A DNA stretch of 64,000 bases from Bacteroidia bacterium (GCA_030427255.1 JAUHWY010000006.1:62001-126000); one strand, 5' to 3'; shown: positions 17,967-28,462, numbered from the stretch's first letter. Numbers and translations are program-made. The notes: generated by a model from the sequence alone, not told the origin.

Positions 17967-19282
17967 TGTACAGGAAGCTTGTAGGGCTGCTCCCTTGGTT
18001 TGCCATTCCGGCATTGCATGTAATGGCCGTGGCCGTGGGTTGGTGGATAGGCTATACGCCGCAAAGCTGGTATTATTTAGCTCCCGAACAAGCCCTTAAG
18101 CACTGGCCCGACAGCCTTTGGTTTTGGCATGCTGCTCCACCGGGTTTGCAGGCCTTTCAGTTGCTGTTTGAACTCCTGAAGCCTATTCCTCCGCGCTATG
18201 TCGCTGCCGCAATTTTGGGGCTTATGCATGCCTTTAGTTTTACCACCATGCAGCGGGCCTGCAAAAATATGGGGCTGCCTTATGCGTTTCTATGGCCGCT
18301 GATTTTTTGGCTGCTGAACCCGGCGGTACTTTTTCAGTCAAGTCAATGGAGTGGGAGCACCTTTGCCATGCATGCACTTGCCCTTGCTGCGGCCGCCCAT
18401 TGGGTTTGGCCCAGGCATTTCTGGACCATTCTTTGGTTTGCTTTAGGCATTACGGCTTGGTTTCGCCCCCTATTCAATCCCATATTCCTGGCCTTTGGCC
18501 TGCTTCCCTTTTTTCCGTATTGGTGGCCCAAACGCCGTTGGTATTGGGTCTTTCCTTTGCTGGCGTTAAGTTTTTTACCTATAAAAAATGGGTTGGTGTT
18601 TGGGCAGTGGACCGCCAGCAGTTGGCAATGGCGGAATTTTGCGGCGCATATTCCTCCGGGGAAACCCGAACCCATTAATTTTGAGCACCGCTTCGATTCC
18701 CTTCGTTTTTTTAAAGAAAGCCCGGGATTGACATGGGAAGACTCGCTTAAACAGCGTTTTGCGGATTGTTCCGTGTGTTTTTTGGGTGGTCATAACGACC
18801 TGCGCTTCTTTGAAATAAACCATGCCTATCGCTTGGCGCTAAAAGAGCAAGCCACGGGAAGGCACAGCGCAGCAACGTTTGCCTATGGTGTGGCCACCTT
18901 TTTGAGCCACCCCATTGCCGACAACGAGTATCAAGTAGAACGGTTGACGGGCCCGTCTTGGCTAAGATCCTACATGCTTTTGGGAGATTTACCCAACCTA
19001 GACTATGCAGGAAGCGCGATTCGTTTGTCTTTTATGACGCTGGTTTGGCCTTTGTTTTTCTTTTGGGCTTTGTTTCGGTGGCGAAAAATGGACAAAGGCG
19101 AGCGACAGCTGCTGGTGTTGCTGGGTTTAATAAGCCTTGGGTATTCGGGTATAGATCCCAACGAAGGGAATCGCATGCGGATGGAGCTTATGGGGGTCTT
19201 TTGGTTGCTTGGCTCCCGCATATGGATTTTCCATTTTTTTGGAGCTCAAGCTAGGCAAAAGAGAAGGTATACCGGAATTTGA
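17966..19282 (+). CDS. Polytopic membrane protein, unknown
   Basis: 438 aa with roughly ten hydrophobic segments spread through the protein and many aromatic residues. The layout resembles GT-C-type glycosyltransferases or O-antigen-like membrane enzymes. I see no clear DD or ExD catalytic motif in the first loop, so this is not assigned. Start codon overlaps the stop of the SDR gene by one base, so the two are co-transcribed. Confidence 0.65.
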   Translation: MYRKLVGLLPWFAIPALHVMAVAVGWWIGYTPQSWYYLAPEQALKHWPDSLWFWHAAPPGLQAFQLLFELLKPIPPRYVAAAILGLMHAFSFTTMQRACKNMGLPYAFLWPLIFWLLNPAVLFQSSQWSGSTFAMHALALAAAAHWVWPRHFWTILWFALGITAWFRPLFNPIFLAFGLLPFFPYWWPKRRWYWVFPLLALSFLPIKNGLVFGQWTASSWQWRNFAAHIPPGKPEPINFEHRFDSLRFFKESPGLTWEDSLKQRFADCSVCFLGGHNDLRFFEINHAYRLALKEQATGRHSAATFAYGVATFLSHPIADNEYQVERLTGPSWLRSYMLLGDLPNLDYAGSAIRLSFMTLVWPLFFFWALFRWRKMDKGERQLLVLLGLISLGYSGIDPNEGNRMRMELMGVFWLLGSRIWIFHFFGAQARQKRRYTGI

Positions 19283-19335
19283 AAGAGAGATAGTCTTCGA
19301 AAAAAATTCAAGAATATCCTTGATGAGTATTTTCT

Positions 19336-19370
19336 TTGCAAAAGAATAAAGAGTAAAAACTTACTTTAGT
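19336..19370 (+). promoter_or_regulatory. Weak promoter candidate for 19387 gene
   Basis: TTTG near 19336 and TACTTTAG near 19363, 23 bases apart, which is longer than usual. The surrounding gap is AT-rich. Confidence 0.25.
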
Positions 19371-19386
19371 ATTGTAAATTGGTTCT

Positions 19387-20868
19387 ATGCCCAAAAGGGA
19401 TAAGTTGTTTCAGTTGGTGCGCTCCCTCTCCAAGTCAGAGAAGCGCTACTTTAGCATCTACACGCAGATGCACATTAAGGGTGAGGATAACGACTACATG
19501 AAGCTGTTCAAAGAATTTGACCGGCAGGAAGTCTTAGACGAACAAAAAATCAAAAGCAATTTAGAAGGGGAAAGGCTGTTGGAGCATTATGCGGTCACAA
19601 AAAGTTACCTCTATGATTTGCTGCTTAAGGCCATGCGGTCATACTCCAAGCACTCCCCGGATAAAAAGGTGCTCGATTTAATTCAAGATGTTGAGTTTCT
19701 ATATGGAAAAGGCATTTTTGACCAAGCCCTTCAATTGGTAAACAAGGCAAGAGACCTTAGTGTAGAATTCGGACTAGTAGCCGCAAGAGATTTAATCCTT
19801 CACTGGGAAAAGCTTATCCTGCTGGCCTCAGGATACCGCCACTTAAGCGACCAACAGCTGGAGGCCATTTTGGCTGACCAAGAAGATATTTCTCAAAAAA
19901 GAAATCAACAGCAAAAGCTTTGGTTGTATAGCACACGCCTTTCCTTGCTTCGCAATGGGGATTACCTAACCCATTTATCCACATTCAAAGACATTCAATC
20001 TTACGTTGAGGAAACTCCACCCCAAGAATACACGCCCTTCTATTTCCGGAATTACTATCTGGACCGCATGGTACGTTGCCAGTGGTTCCTTATAATTAAC
20101 CAAGTAGATAAGGCTCAAGAACAATTAGACTTGCTGCTCAGCGTATTGGAAGGCGAACACCAATTCTGGAAACGGCAACCTTATCTGTACTTACGAGCGC
20201 TTTCCCTAGAGGTTCAAGCGCATGTATATGAAGCTAGATTTTCTGAGGCACGCAAACGGTTGCAGTTTCTAAAAAACCAACTTGGCGTGGAAGAGCTTAG
20301 TGTCTATGCCCATGCTTGGCTAAGCTTTGCGCAAAATTATATTGATGTAAAGGAGTCTGTGCAGCAAGGAATGAAGGAATCTGCCAAACATAAATTTCTG
20401 AAGCTTCAGCAAGACTTGCGCAAACAGCCCGGATTTATTCCTGAGCAAGAACTGAACTTGGAATTCATGCAAGGTTTGGTTCCCTTTTTAAATGAGGATG
20501 CAGAACAAGCCGATGGACAGTTCATTCGAATTTGCAGGCAAAGCGACGATAGCTTTGGCTTAGCTACCCAAGAAGGAGCATGGCTTATGCGTATTGCCGT
20601 ACAGTTGCAAAACCAGAACGACCGTAAATTGAGTACCATTTGCCAGAAATACCTAGCGTTCCTAGAGAAACATGACCAATTGTCTGATGAGCTCAAATCC
20701 AAAGCCGAGACATGGCCTACGCCCGGCTCCCTTTGGACAGAAAACCAAAGGTTGGAGCTCATTCAACTGCTGACCAAGGAGAGAAACACAGTAGAACCTA
20801 AAAATGGCGCCCACCGCTGCCGCATTTTAGCCCTCGAACAATTGAATCGTTTAAAAGAATCCCTTTAA
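19387..20868 (+). CDS. Helical-repeat protein, SKSEKRYF family
   Basis: 493 aa, cytoplasmic, no signal peptide. It opens with KRDKLFQLVRSLSKSEKRYF, typical of a Bacteroidota family of uncharacterised proteins that often occurs as several paralogues. The rest is almost all alpha-helical with TPR-like A/B helix spacing, for example around GIFDQALQLVNKARDLS and ARFSEARKRLQFLKNQL. This suggests a protein-interaction scaffold. No enzymatic motif is seen. It stands alone between short gaps. Confidence 0.7.
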   Translation: MPKRDKLFQLVRSLSKSEKRYFSIYTQMHIKGEDNDYMKLFKEFDRQEVLDEQKIKSNLEGERLLEHYAVTKSYLYDLLLKAMRSYSKHSPDKKVLDLIQDVEFLYGKGIFDQALQLVNKARDLSVEFGLVAARDLILHWEKLILLASGYRHLSDQQLEAILADQEDISQKRNQQQKLWLYSTRLSLLRNGDYLTHLSTFKDIQSYVEETPPQEYTPFYFRNYYLDRMVRCQWFLIINQVDKAQEQLDLLLSVLEGEHQFWKRQPYLYLRALSLEVQAHVYEARFSEARKRLQFLKNQLGVEELSVYAHAWLSFAQNYIDVKESVQQGMKESAKHKFLKLQQDLRKQPGFIPEQELNLEFMQGLVPFLNEDAEQADGQFIRICRQSDDSFGLATQEGAWLMRIAVQLQNQNDRKLSTICQKYLAFLEKHDQLSDELKSKAETWPTPGSLWTENQRLELIQLLTKERNTVEPKNGAHRCRILALEQLNRLKESL

Positions 20869-20934
20869 TCCAAACGCTCTGGCCTAGACAACAACCTAGC
20901 TTAGGCTTTGACCTCTTTTTAAACAAGCTAATAG

Positions 20935-21396
20935 TCAATTGAAAATGCGCAGTGTAGCTTGGCCATCAAAATTTGTATTGTATTGCACCAAAGGGTAGGT
21001 GGCAGGCCCGCCCTCGACTTGGCCATTAATGATATTGAAACGGCTGCCACATCCGGAACCGGTATCGCAGCTGTCGTCAACCAAAAACAAACCGCTTTGG
21101 TCGGGATGTACTTTCCCACATGCATCCGTGTGAGCATAGGGGCAATGCAGTTCATAGGCGTTGAATTGATCTATACTTGCTCGGTAAAGCAAAATTCCGC
21201 GGCTACCTCCCGGAATTTCCACAGAGCCTCCCACACCTTGTAAGTTCACCAAAAAAGGATCCCCTAAAAAAAGAGTAATATCCACTTGCACCTGAGGAAT
21301 ATTGGGAGGATATTGAGGCGTGCAAGTCCAAGCCAGTGGAAAAAACAGGCAAAGGCACAAAAACCTTAGGCTAAACCGTGAAGTAAAACAGCACAT
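20935..21396 (-). CDS. Rieske-fold-like lipoprotein, altered cluster site
   Basis: 153 aa from MCCFTSRF at 21396 (start 21447 would run into the divergent gene). The N-terminus is hydrophobic and ends LAWTC, a plausible but non-ideal lipobox. The body follows the Rieske layout: YELHCPYAHTDACGK, then SGCGSRFNIINGQVEGGPA and YPLVQY. In canonical Rieske proteins these are CTHxGC and CPCHGSxF...GxVxxGPA. Here the second motif lacks the His after Cys (GCGS instead of CHGS), so a normal 2Fe-2S cluster is doubtful. Confidence 0.65.
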   Translation of the reverse strand: MCCFTSRFSLRFLCLCLFFPLAWTCTPQYPPNIPQVQVDITLFLGDPFLVNLQGVGGSVEIPGGSRGILLYRASIDQFNAYELHCPYAHTDACGKVHPDQSGLFLVDDSCDTGSGCGSRFNIINGQVEGGPATYPLVQYNTNFDGQATLRIFN

Positions 21397-21428
21397 AATA
21401 TAATAAACCGTAAATTTATACGATTGGT

Positions 21429-23549
21429 ATGTGGATGAGGCCATCAATTGCTATATTTTTTCTTTTCCTGAGCTTTAAAGCCCTTGCTCAAAGACAAATG
21501 GCCGATGGCTACCTATTGCCCCCGAGAGATACCATTCATGTGCTCATGGTATTTGCTGAAGTTGATTACAGCAAAAACTGCCCCGGAAACTTAGGAAGCC
21601 CCTGGAATGTAAGCTGGCCGGAAGAAAACGGATTACCCCTTCCTCCAAGGCACGCTTCCCAACTTTTGTCGCCATTTGGCCACAGCTCTCCCGAGGGTAA
21701 AGCCACCATGTATTACCGCGAAGCCTCTTTCGGTAATTATATGCTTTTAGGCGACTTTTTACCCAAAGCCGTCCGAATACCCTGCAGCAGCCTTAGACCC
21801 CGAAGCTATGGAATTGATCAAGTGCTTGACACCCTAGCGGCATGGTTTAGTTCGGACAGCTTGCAAAGCGCTGCGGGACTGCCTGCCCGTGTTTTTGACC
21901 GTTGGACGCTTACCGAAGCCGGTCTGCCAAAAATCAAAACTCCTGATGGTAAGGTAGATTTACTTTATGTGGTTTGGAAAAACAACCGTTACCTACATGG
22001 AATGAATACCCTAGATCATTCAGGATATGGAGTGACCCCTTTTCGTGGAAAACCATTTGGTCCCTTTGTTGGACTAAATACTGCAGCCTCTTTTAACCAA
22101 AGTCAAGGTTTGGGGCATAGCCTACATGTAACCGTTTGCGAACATTTGCATGCGCTCTTTGGCGGAAACAACTGGCATTCGGGCGGTGGAGCCGGAATGC
22201 ATACCTTTTTTGCTATTCCTGCCAACTATGGCTTAACCGGACAAATGAACAGTCCTATGATTGCTTTTAGTGCCTGGGACCGCTGGATGATGCAATGGAG
22301 AAACCCTCAAAAAAAATTCATTACCTCCGCGCTCGACAGCCTCGGGCAAGAAGTCCCCACCGACAACCTACTTGGCGACCAAGGGCCAAACCGCGAAGTG
22401 TTTTACCTCAGGAATTTCAGAACCACCGGAGATGCGCTAAGAATTAAACTACCCCACCTTAACTACCAAAATAAAGGGGATGTAAAAAACCAATACCTCT
22501 GGATTGAATACCGACTTTTAGACCATGAATCCGAAGAATACCTTAGCCCAAAACACGATTGCAATTACCGAGAAAACGAGTTTTTCCGGCAAGGAACGCC
22601 GGGAGCTTATGCCTACATTCAAGTAGGCAAAGACCAACAAAGGGGAAACATGGACCTTTACAATGCCCGCCCGGAATTGCCGAATGGCTTAGGTTCCTTT
22701 ATTTTTCCTTTACCTGCCGACGGACGATGGGATTACCGGTTTAGGCCGGATAAGGAAGCAAAGCCCCATTATGGAGCCTGCTGTTGGAACAACCGCTCCA
22801 TTCCGGTCGATTATGCCTCCAGCCTCCCAAACCCTTTTACTGGTCTTCATGATTTATTTATGACCTACGACACCAATGAAGACGGCAGAATCTGGGGGGG
22901 AGACCCTGCCCAACCCGGACTTGCTGAATGGATACCCGATACTGTCCTATGGAATCAAAGAAGTTCCGGCGACAGCCAAGACGCTTTTGGTGCACGAACA
23001 GGCTACACTGAACTAAGCCTTTCTACCAACCCCGCACCCGTGCCTGTTTACACCCATGCCACACACTTCGAAGGGCGATATGCAGGCCCTCCAAATGCCT
23101 CCTTCGAAAATAGAATCATTCATTTAAACGGCTTACGCATTCAATTCTTCGAAGACACCATTGCACAACACATGAAAGTAGTGGTAGAACGAAATGTATA
23201 CCAAATCAATAATAATGTACGTTGGTGTGGAATCATTCATTTACACCCAAGACACGATAGCCTTGATCTGCCCTCCTTGTGGGTGCCCAATAAACGAACT
23301 CTCCGACTTGCCAAGTCCACTAGCCCCACAATGGCCAGAGCTCCAGGGAAAAGCACAGATTTAACCGGCCCAACTGAGTTCCACCTCTTGCCCGGAAGCA
23401 AGCTTAAAGTGCAACGCAGGGGAAAAATCATTTTGGAAAAAGGAACAAGGCTGGTACAGCACCCGGGAAGCATCCTAGAAGTACCTGCTGGGCAAAAGAA
23501 AAAATGGCTCAAACGCGGTCAATTGGTAATTTTGGAAAGCAACAAATGA
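21429..23549 (+). CDS. Exported M6-like metalloprotease homologue
   Basis: 706 aa with signal peptide (residues 1-20, ends KALAQ). The N-terminal half looks like M6 (immune-inhibitor-A-like) proteases: VLMVFAEVDYS, YREASFGNYML, and the zinc region VTVCEHLHALFGGNNWH. The expected HExxH reads CEHLH, with Cys replacing the first zinc histidine, so activity is uncertain. Further on, DTNEDGRIWGGD looks like a calcium loop. The C-terminus is basic and not a T9SS domain. Start is 33 bp from the divergent lipoprotein start. The stop overlaps the next gene by 4 bp. Confidence 0.65.
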   Translation: MWMRPSIAIFFLFLSFKALAQRQMADGYLLPPRDTIHVLMVFAEVDYSKNCPGNLGSPWNVSWPEENGLPLPPRHASQLLSPFGHSSPEGKATMYYREASFGNYMLLGDFLPKAVRIPCSSLRPRSYGIDQVLDTLAAWFSSDSLQSAAGLPARVFDRWTLTEAGLPKIKTPDGKVDLLYVVWKNNRYLHGMNTLDHSGYGVTPFRGKPFGPFVGLNTAASFNQSQGLGHSLHVTVCEHLHALFGGNNWHSGGGAGMHTFFAIPANYGLTGQMNSPMIAFSAWDRWMMQWRNPQKKFITSALDSLGQEVPTDNLLGDQGPNREVFYLRNFRTTGDALRIKLPHLNYQNKGDVKNQYLWIEYRLLDHESEEYLSPKHDCNYRENEFFRQGTPGAYAYIQVGKDQQRGNMDLYNARPELPNGLGSFIFPLPADGRWDYRFRPDKEAKPHYGACCWNNRSIPVDYASSLPNPFTGLHDLFMTYDTNEDGRIWGGDPAQPGLAEWIPDTVLWNQRSSGDSQDAFGARTGYTELSLSTNPAPVPVYTHATHFEGRYAGPPNASFENRIIHLNGLRIQFFEDTIAQHMKVVVERNVYQINNNVRWCGIIHLHPRHDSLDLPSLWVPNKRTLRLAKSTSPTMARAPGKSTDLTGPTEFHLLPGSKLKVQRRGKIILEKGTRLVQHPGSILEVPAGQKKKWLKRGQLVILESNK

Positions 23550-23995
23550 ACCGCCTTCCACATTTCCTGCGATTATTGTCTATCGCCTTTCTCTTATGTC
23601 TCCTAAGCTCCGCTTGCAAAGGAAATCAAAACCGCTATGGTCGCCTCTCCGAAGGCCAACAAAGTACTGCACCCAAAGGCAATAGTGGAGTTTCGGCTAA
23701 AAAACGAAAGGCCATGCAACAGCGTGACTTCTTGGGAGGCGAAAAAGGCTCCGATAGACGCCAAAGAAAACGCAAGGCTAAAGCCAACCGAGAAACCATG
23801 GAGAGCTTCAAATCCCAAAAAGAACAGGAGGAAGCACGCCAAAAGGAACAACTCACCCGAAAAGAGCGCCGCCAACTTAAAAAGCTCAAAAAACAACAAA
23901 AGCGCAGGCACTTAGACATTCAAGACAAAAAAACACGAAAACGAATGAAAAAAAACAAACGCGATGCCGAAAAAAGACACAAGAAAAACAGATAA
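23546..23995 (+). CDS. Small, highly basic lipoprotein
   Basis: 149 aa from MNRLPHFLRL at 23546, overlapping the upstream stop (ATGA). The lipobox is LLSSACKG with Cys near residue 24. After that the protein is low-complexity and strongly basic: long Lys/Arg/Gln/Glu runs likely to form a coiled or extended charged helix (RKERRQLKKLKKQQKRR). Such tails occur in Bacteroidota lipoproteins of unknown role. It may bind acidic polymers. It is co-transcribed with the M6-like gene. Confidence 0.65.
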   Translation: MNRLPHFLRLLSIAFLLCLLSSACKGNQNRYGRLSEGQQSTAPKGNSGVSAKKRKAMQQRDFLGGEKGSDRRQRKRKAKANRETMESFKSQKEQEEARQKEQLTRKERRQLKKLKKQQKRRHLDIQDKKTRKRMKKNKRDAEKRHKKNR

Positions 23996-24260
23996 TAAGC
24001 CCTTCTTAACCATGGAGCAAAAGCAACAACCATAAGGGATAAGAGCATAGAAAGCAATGGCTCAATGGCATACTTTTGGCCAAAGGCTTTTCCAATATCT
24101 GTTAAAATGCAAAAAAAGTGCGGGTTTTGCCATAGTTTTGCCCTGCTATCAGCACAGATGCTAAACCATAATTGGACCCGAAGGCAACCCTTGGCTGTTT
24201 TTCCCCGTCCTATTTATGAAATTAGCCCCCTGTGCTTGGACGCACGTGTTGGAGTAAATT

Positions 24261-24623
24261 ATGAAAGCATCGGTCTCTGAATTCAACGCCTTTAGGGCAA
24301 AGCAAAACAAACGTTTGCTTGAAAGCGATAACCTGCTTATTAAGCGTTTGTATAATTTAGACCATCGAGCTTACGAAGCCGGCGCTCTTCCCATCCAAAC
24401 CAAAGAAATGCTTGGCTTGGCCATGTCCTTAGTACTCCGTTGCGACGATTGCGTTAAATACCACTTAGAACAAGCCATGCAGGCCCAAGTCTCCGAAGCC
24501 GAAATCCTAGAAGTCTTAGCTTTGGCTCAACTCGTTGGAGGTACCATAGTTATTCCCCACGCCCGAAAAGCCATCGAATGGTGGGACTTATTGCATGAAT
24601 CCCCAAGCAATTCTAAGGCATGA
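24261..24623 (+). CDS. AhpD-like / carboxymuconolactone decarboxylase family
   Basis: 120 aa, all alpha-helical. The active motif is CDDCVKYHLEQA (CxxC followed by H), as in AhpD-type alkylhydroperoxidases, so a thiol redox or peroxidase role is more likely than decarboxylation. The following segment EAEILEVLALAQLVGG is conserved in the family. The stop overlaps the next start by 4 bp. About 265 bp upstream contain no gene and no element that I can recognise. Confidence 0.85.
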   Translation: MKASVSEFNAFRAKQNKRLLESDNLLIKRLYNLDHRAYEAGALPIQTKEMLGLAMSLVLRCDDCVKYHLEQAMQAQVSEAEILEVLALAQLVGGTIVIPHARKAIEWWDLLHESPSNSKA

Positions 24624-27205
24624 GGCATTGGTTTATTTGGCTTTTTACTGCGCTACTTGCATGCGCCACAGCTGCAACCGCTCAAGTAACCATCGTTCGA
24701 GGGGTCATATACGATGGCGACCCCTCCCAAAACAAAAAAACTCCCTTGCCTTTTGCCAACGTAATTCTGGAAGGAACCACCATTGGCGATGTAACCAATT
24801 TGGATGGGCGATTTGAACTCAAAACCGACCAAAAACCTCAGTTCCTTCGGGTAAATCTCATGGGCTACCGTGACACGCTAGTCAAAATCCGTCCCGGTAC
24901 CGTAAACGACGTAAAAATCACCTTGCCTCTTTCGGCCAAAACGCTCGGAGAATTCGAACTTAAATACAAACGATACCGAAATCCCGCACTTGTCGTTATT
25001 GACTCCGTAAAAACCTATCGAAAACAAAACGACCCCTTCCGATTTCCTAGCGTAGAAGCCGAAGTCTACACCAAAAACCAACTCGACGCCTACAACCTCC
25101 CCGAAAAAATGCGCAAATCCAAGCTTGGACGCGTGTTTAAACCCTTTTACGAACTCTCCTACCAAGACAGTCGCCTAGGAGATACCAACACCTATTACCC
25201 CTTTATGCTCATAGAAATGGTGAGCAATGTTTACCGCAAAAAGGGCGCATCCATTCGAGAAATCATCCATAAATTCGACATTACAGGGGTCGAAAACGAT
25301 CAGTTTGCGCCCTTCATGAGCGCCACCTTCCAAAACTTCAACTTCTACGACGACAACCAGCAAATCCTTGGAAAAAACTTCATCGGCCCATTATCTCCCT
25401 TCGGATCGGCTTACTATAAATACATCTTAGAAGATTCCCTCATGATTGGGGATATGCGCTGCTATCAAATCCGGTTTGAACCCATGGGACTCACCCAACG
25501 CGAAATGATTTACGAAGGTCGAATGTGGGTGCACGACGAAACCTGGGGCGTGCGTAAAGTGGAGCTTCACATGAACCGAACCGCCAACGTGAATTTTATC
25601 GCAGGTTTCGAAATCAAACAAGAATTCGACATCGACACCCTTAACGACACCTGGATACTCACCAACGATGAAGCACACTTGGACATTAACCCAAAGGACT
25701 TTGTAGACTTTTCGCTCAATCTTGCCGAAAAAGACACCAATTACCGAGTCGTGGTTCACCGATTCCGCTACTTCAAAGATTATGTGTACAACCAACCCGC
25801 CTCCGATATTTTTCCCGCTGCAGGCAATGAAGTAGATATGCTTGAAGAAGTCCGACGCCCCCAAAGCTATTGGGACTCCATTCGCCCACTAAAATTAACA
25901 CCTCAGGAAGCTGCCATTGACTCTGCCACCGAAGAAGTAAAGAAAAATGGATTGTTCCGCTTCGTCTATAAAGTTGGCGACCTCGTTTCATCCGGCTTTT
26001 GGAACTTCGGTTACTTTGGCTACGGGCCCCTCTACGAAACTTGGTCTATGAACGACATCGAAGGCCATAGAATCAAAATTGGAGGAAGAACCTCCGACAG
26101 CCTTTCCAAACGCTTTTATACCGAAGCACACCTCATTTACGGCACACGAGACCAAAAATTCAAATGGGACTTTTCCGGCATTTACCACGTCAATAAACGC
26201 AAAAACCCCTGGCGCATGTTCGGATGGAAATTTCGGCATGACGTAGAACAATTAGGCCTTTCGCGGAACCAATGGCGCCCCGACAACCTGTTAGGCACCT
26301 TCCTCCGCAGACGCTCCCTTTCCGATGTTTCCTACATCGACGAGGCTACCATGTTTTACGAACACGACTGGTTTACCGGACTTAACTCCAAAATTACCGC
26401 CAGCTGGATGCGCGTCTACGATACCGGAACCCTAAGGTTTGGAATACTAGACGAAAACAACCAAATCAACAACTTCCTCAGCGATTTTACCCGAGCAGAA
26501 ATCAAAATTGAAACCGAACTCGCCTACGGACAACAGTGGCTCCGAGGAAGAGTAAAAAGAAGGGCCATTCGAGGCGAATACCCCGTGGTAAAACTCGAAT
26601 ACACCCTCGGCCTGCCCAACATTTTAGGCAGCGATTATACCTACCATGCCGTCCGTTGCTCCATTGCCGACCGCTTTCGTATCCGCCCTCTCGGATACAC
26701 CGACTGGGAAATCAAAGCCGGTAAAATCTTCGGAACCATCCCCTACCCGCTCATGGAAATTCACCTCGGCAACGATACCTACATGTACGACCGCTTTGGT
26801 TTCAACCTTATGAACTATTTTGAGTTTGTAAGCGACCAATACGCCACCGTACGCGTAGAGCATTTCTTCGACGGACTGTTCTTCAACAAAATACCCGGAA
26901 TCCGAAAGCTGAAATGGCGCGAAACCTTTGGAGCTCGCGCCCTCATCGGAAGCATAAGCGACGCCAACAAACGCTACATGGCCTTGCCCGAAGGAACCTA
27001 CGAACTGCGTGACCAGCGCACCGGTAACTTTATTCCTTACGTAGAAATTAATGCAGGAATCGAAAATATCTTTAACGTACTTCGCATTGACTTTCACTGG
27101 CGCTTAACCCATAGAAACCAACCCGACCCTACCAACCCCGGACAAGAACTCTATCCCAACACACCTACCTGGGGAATCACCGGAGAAATTCGCGTAAAGA
27201 TTTAA
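24620..27205 (+). CDS. DUF5686 outer-membrane protein
   Basis: 861 aa. Signal peptide residues 1-21. It is followed by a carboxypeptidase-regulatory-like beta sandwich (about 22-110: GVIYDGDPS...[26 protein letters not shown]), then the long DUF5686 region. Alternating aromatic beta strands towards the C-terminus (for example [19 protein letters not shown]) and the final EIRVKI suggest an outer-membrane barrel. Function unknown. It lies 5 bp upstream of lptB, which hints at a role in cell-envelope assembly, though this is guilt by association. Confidence 0.82.
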   Translation: MRHWFIWLFTALLACATAATAQVTIVRGVIYDGDPSQNKKTPLPFANVILEGTTIGDVTNLDGRFELKTDQKPQFLRVNLMGYRDTLVKIRPGTVNDVKITLPLSAKTLGEFELKYKRYRNPALVVIDSVKTYRKQNDPFRFPSVEAEVYTKNQLDAYNLPEKMRKSKLGRVFKPFYELSYQDSRLGDTNTYYPFMLIEMVSNVYRKKGASIREIIHKFDITGVENDQFAPFMSATFQNFNFYDDNQQILGKNFIGPLSPFGSAYYKYILEDSLMIGDMRCYQIRFEPMGLTQREMIYEGRMWVHDETWGVRKVELHMNRTANVNFIAGFEIKQEFDIDTLNDTWILTNDEAHLDINPKDFVDFSLNLAEKDTNYRVVVHRFRYFKDYVYNQPASDIFPAAGNEVDMLEEVRRPQSYWDSIRPLKLTPQEAAIDSATEEVKKNGLFRFVYKVGDLVSSGFWNFGYFGYGPLYETWSMNDIEGHRIKIGGRTSDSLSKRFYTEAHLIYGTRDQKFKWDFSGIYHVNKRKNPWRMFGWKFRHDVEQLGLSRNQWRPDNLLGTFLRRRSLSDVSYIDEATMFYEHDWFTGLNSKITASWMRVYDTGTLRFGILDENNQINNFLSDFTRAEIKIETELAYGQQWLRGRVKRRAIRGEYPVVKLEYTLGLPNILGSDYTYHAVRCSIADRFRIRPLGYTDWEIKAGKIFGTIPYPLMEIHLGNDTYMYDRFGFNLMNYFEFVSDQYATVRVEHFFDGLFFNKIPGIRKLKWRETFGARALIGSISDANKRYMALPEGTYELRDQRTGNFIPYVEINAGIENIFNVLRIDFHWRLTHRNQPDPTNPGQELYPNTPTWGITGEIRVKI

Positions 27206-27210
27206 TAAGC

Positions 27211-27951
27211 ATGGAATTACGCGCTGAGCATCTCGTCAAACGCTACAAAAAACGCACCGTGGTCAGCGATGTGTCCATCAGCGTAAACCAAGGCGAAATT
27301 GTGGGACTCCTCGGACCCAATGGTGCCGGAAAAACAACCACCTTTTACATGGTTACCGGCATGATTCGCCCAAACGAAGGAAATATTTTCCTCGACCAAG
27401 AGCGGATTACCGACTTGCCCATGTACAAACGCGCACGCAAAGGTATTGGATACCTCCCCCAAGAAGCCTCCGTTTTTCGAAAACTCAGCGTCGAAGACAA
27501 CATCCGCGCCGTCCTAGAACATCTTGGCCTAAGCAAAGAAGAGCAACGCAAACGCTGTGAGGAACTTATAGAAGAATTTGGCCTCGATAGAGTCCGCAAA
27601 AACAGAGGCGACCTCCTATCCGGTGGCGAAAGACGACGTACCGAAATCGCACGTGCATTGGCCGCAAACCCCGGATTCATCCTCCTCGACGAACCCTTCG
27701 CCGGCGTAGACCCCATTGCCGTTGAAGACATTCAGTCCATTGTTTACGGACTCAAAAAACGAAACATCGGTATCCTAATCACCGATCATAATGTACATGA
27801 AACCCTGAGTATTACTGACCGCGCGTACCTTCTATTCGAAGGAAAAATCCTTAAATCAGGAGTAGCGGAAGAGCTTGCCGAAGACGAGCAAGTGAGAAAA
27901 GTTTACTTAGGCCAACACTTCGAACTTCGACGCCCCAAAACAAGAAGTTAA
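27211..27951 (+). CDS. lptB: LPS export ABC transporter ATPase LptB
   Basis: 246 aa ATPase that powers LPS extraction from the inner membrane with LptFG. Motifs: Walker [10 protein letters not shown] (about 34-42), Q-loop YLPQEASVF, signature [16 protein letters not shown], Walker [15 protein letters not shown]-loop TDHNVHE. The paired [18 protein letters not shown] and GGERRR motifs are the form seen in LptB rather than in branched-chain amino-acid ATPases. It is the last gene of the AhpD-DUF5686-lptB run; E5 follows 12 bp downstream. Confidence 0.95.
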   Translation: MELRAEHLVKRYKKRTVVSDVSISVNQGEIVGLLGPNGAGKTTTFYMVTGMIRPNEGNIFLDQERITDLPMYKRARKGIGYLPQEASVFRKLSVEDNIRAVLEHLGLSKEEQRKRCEELIEEFGLDRVRKNRGDLLSGGERRRTEIARALAANPGFILLDEPFAGVDPIAVEDIQSIVYGLKKRNIGILITDHNVHETLSITDRAYLLFEGKILKSGVAEELAEDEQVRKVYLGQHFELRRPKTRS

Positions 27952-27963
27952 TTCCTGTTTTTC

Positions 27964-28262
27964 TTTTTGGGGCCTCGCCCATAGCTAAATCATGTTCCAG
28001 AGCCGGCCCTAGCTCCGGCCTCCCTCGCCCATGCGTGGCGGCAAATTGAGTTTGTTAACGGGAGGCCTTTTCAAGTTTTAAACCCTAACCAAAGCGTCAG
28101 TGCAAAATGCTTAAGATTTGACCGTAAGGCAAAGGTGCGGCCCGAATAGCCTTCCGTTAACAAACTCAAGGCCCTCCGGGGGTTCCGCCTAGCTCCACCT
28201 CCTCGGGCACTTGCCGCCAAACGCATGGGCTTCGGGCGGGCCTCCACTTGGCCGGGGGCCCA
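27964..28262 (-). repeat. Structured intergenic element, long copy E5
   Basis: On the minus strand it begins GGGCCCCCGGCCAAGTGG, has the core GAGGAGGTGGAGC...GGAACCCCCGG, and ends GAGGCCCCAAAAA at 27964. Two nested long-range stems are visible. CCCATGCG-TGGCGGCAA (28028-28044) pairs with TTGCCGCCAAACGCATGGG (28211-28229) apart from a two-base bulge. TTGAGTTTGTTAACGG (28046-28061) pairs perfectly with 28154-28169. The extra inner arm with a 92-base loop explains the length of about 300 bp. Confidence 0.8.
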
Positions 28263-28462
28263 TCCTTCAAAAATTATAAACACTAGTTAAGACCAAAGTC
28301 ACCCTTAAACACAGGTCTAAACAAAAGGCATAGCTCCAAAGCAAATCAGGCTGGTTGGAAAAAAAGTCAGAAATAGCCCTAAAGGCCCAAATAAATTCCC
28401 TTACGGACTGCCAGCAAACACAAGAGGTTTAGAACTTTCATTTCATTTTTATTGACAAACCC
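28263..28462. other. Gap between E5 and small RNA promoter
   Basis: No gene, repeat or clear hairpin seen in these 200 bases; the composition is average to AT-rich. Confidence 0.5.
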
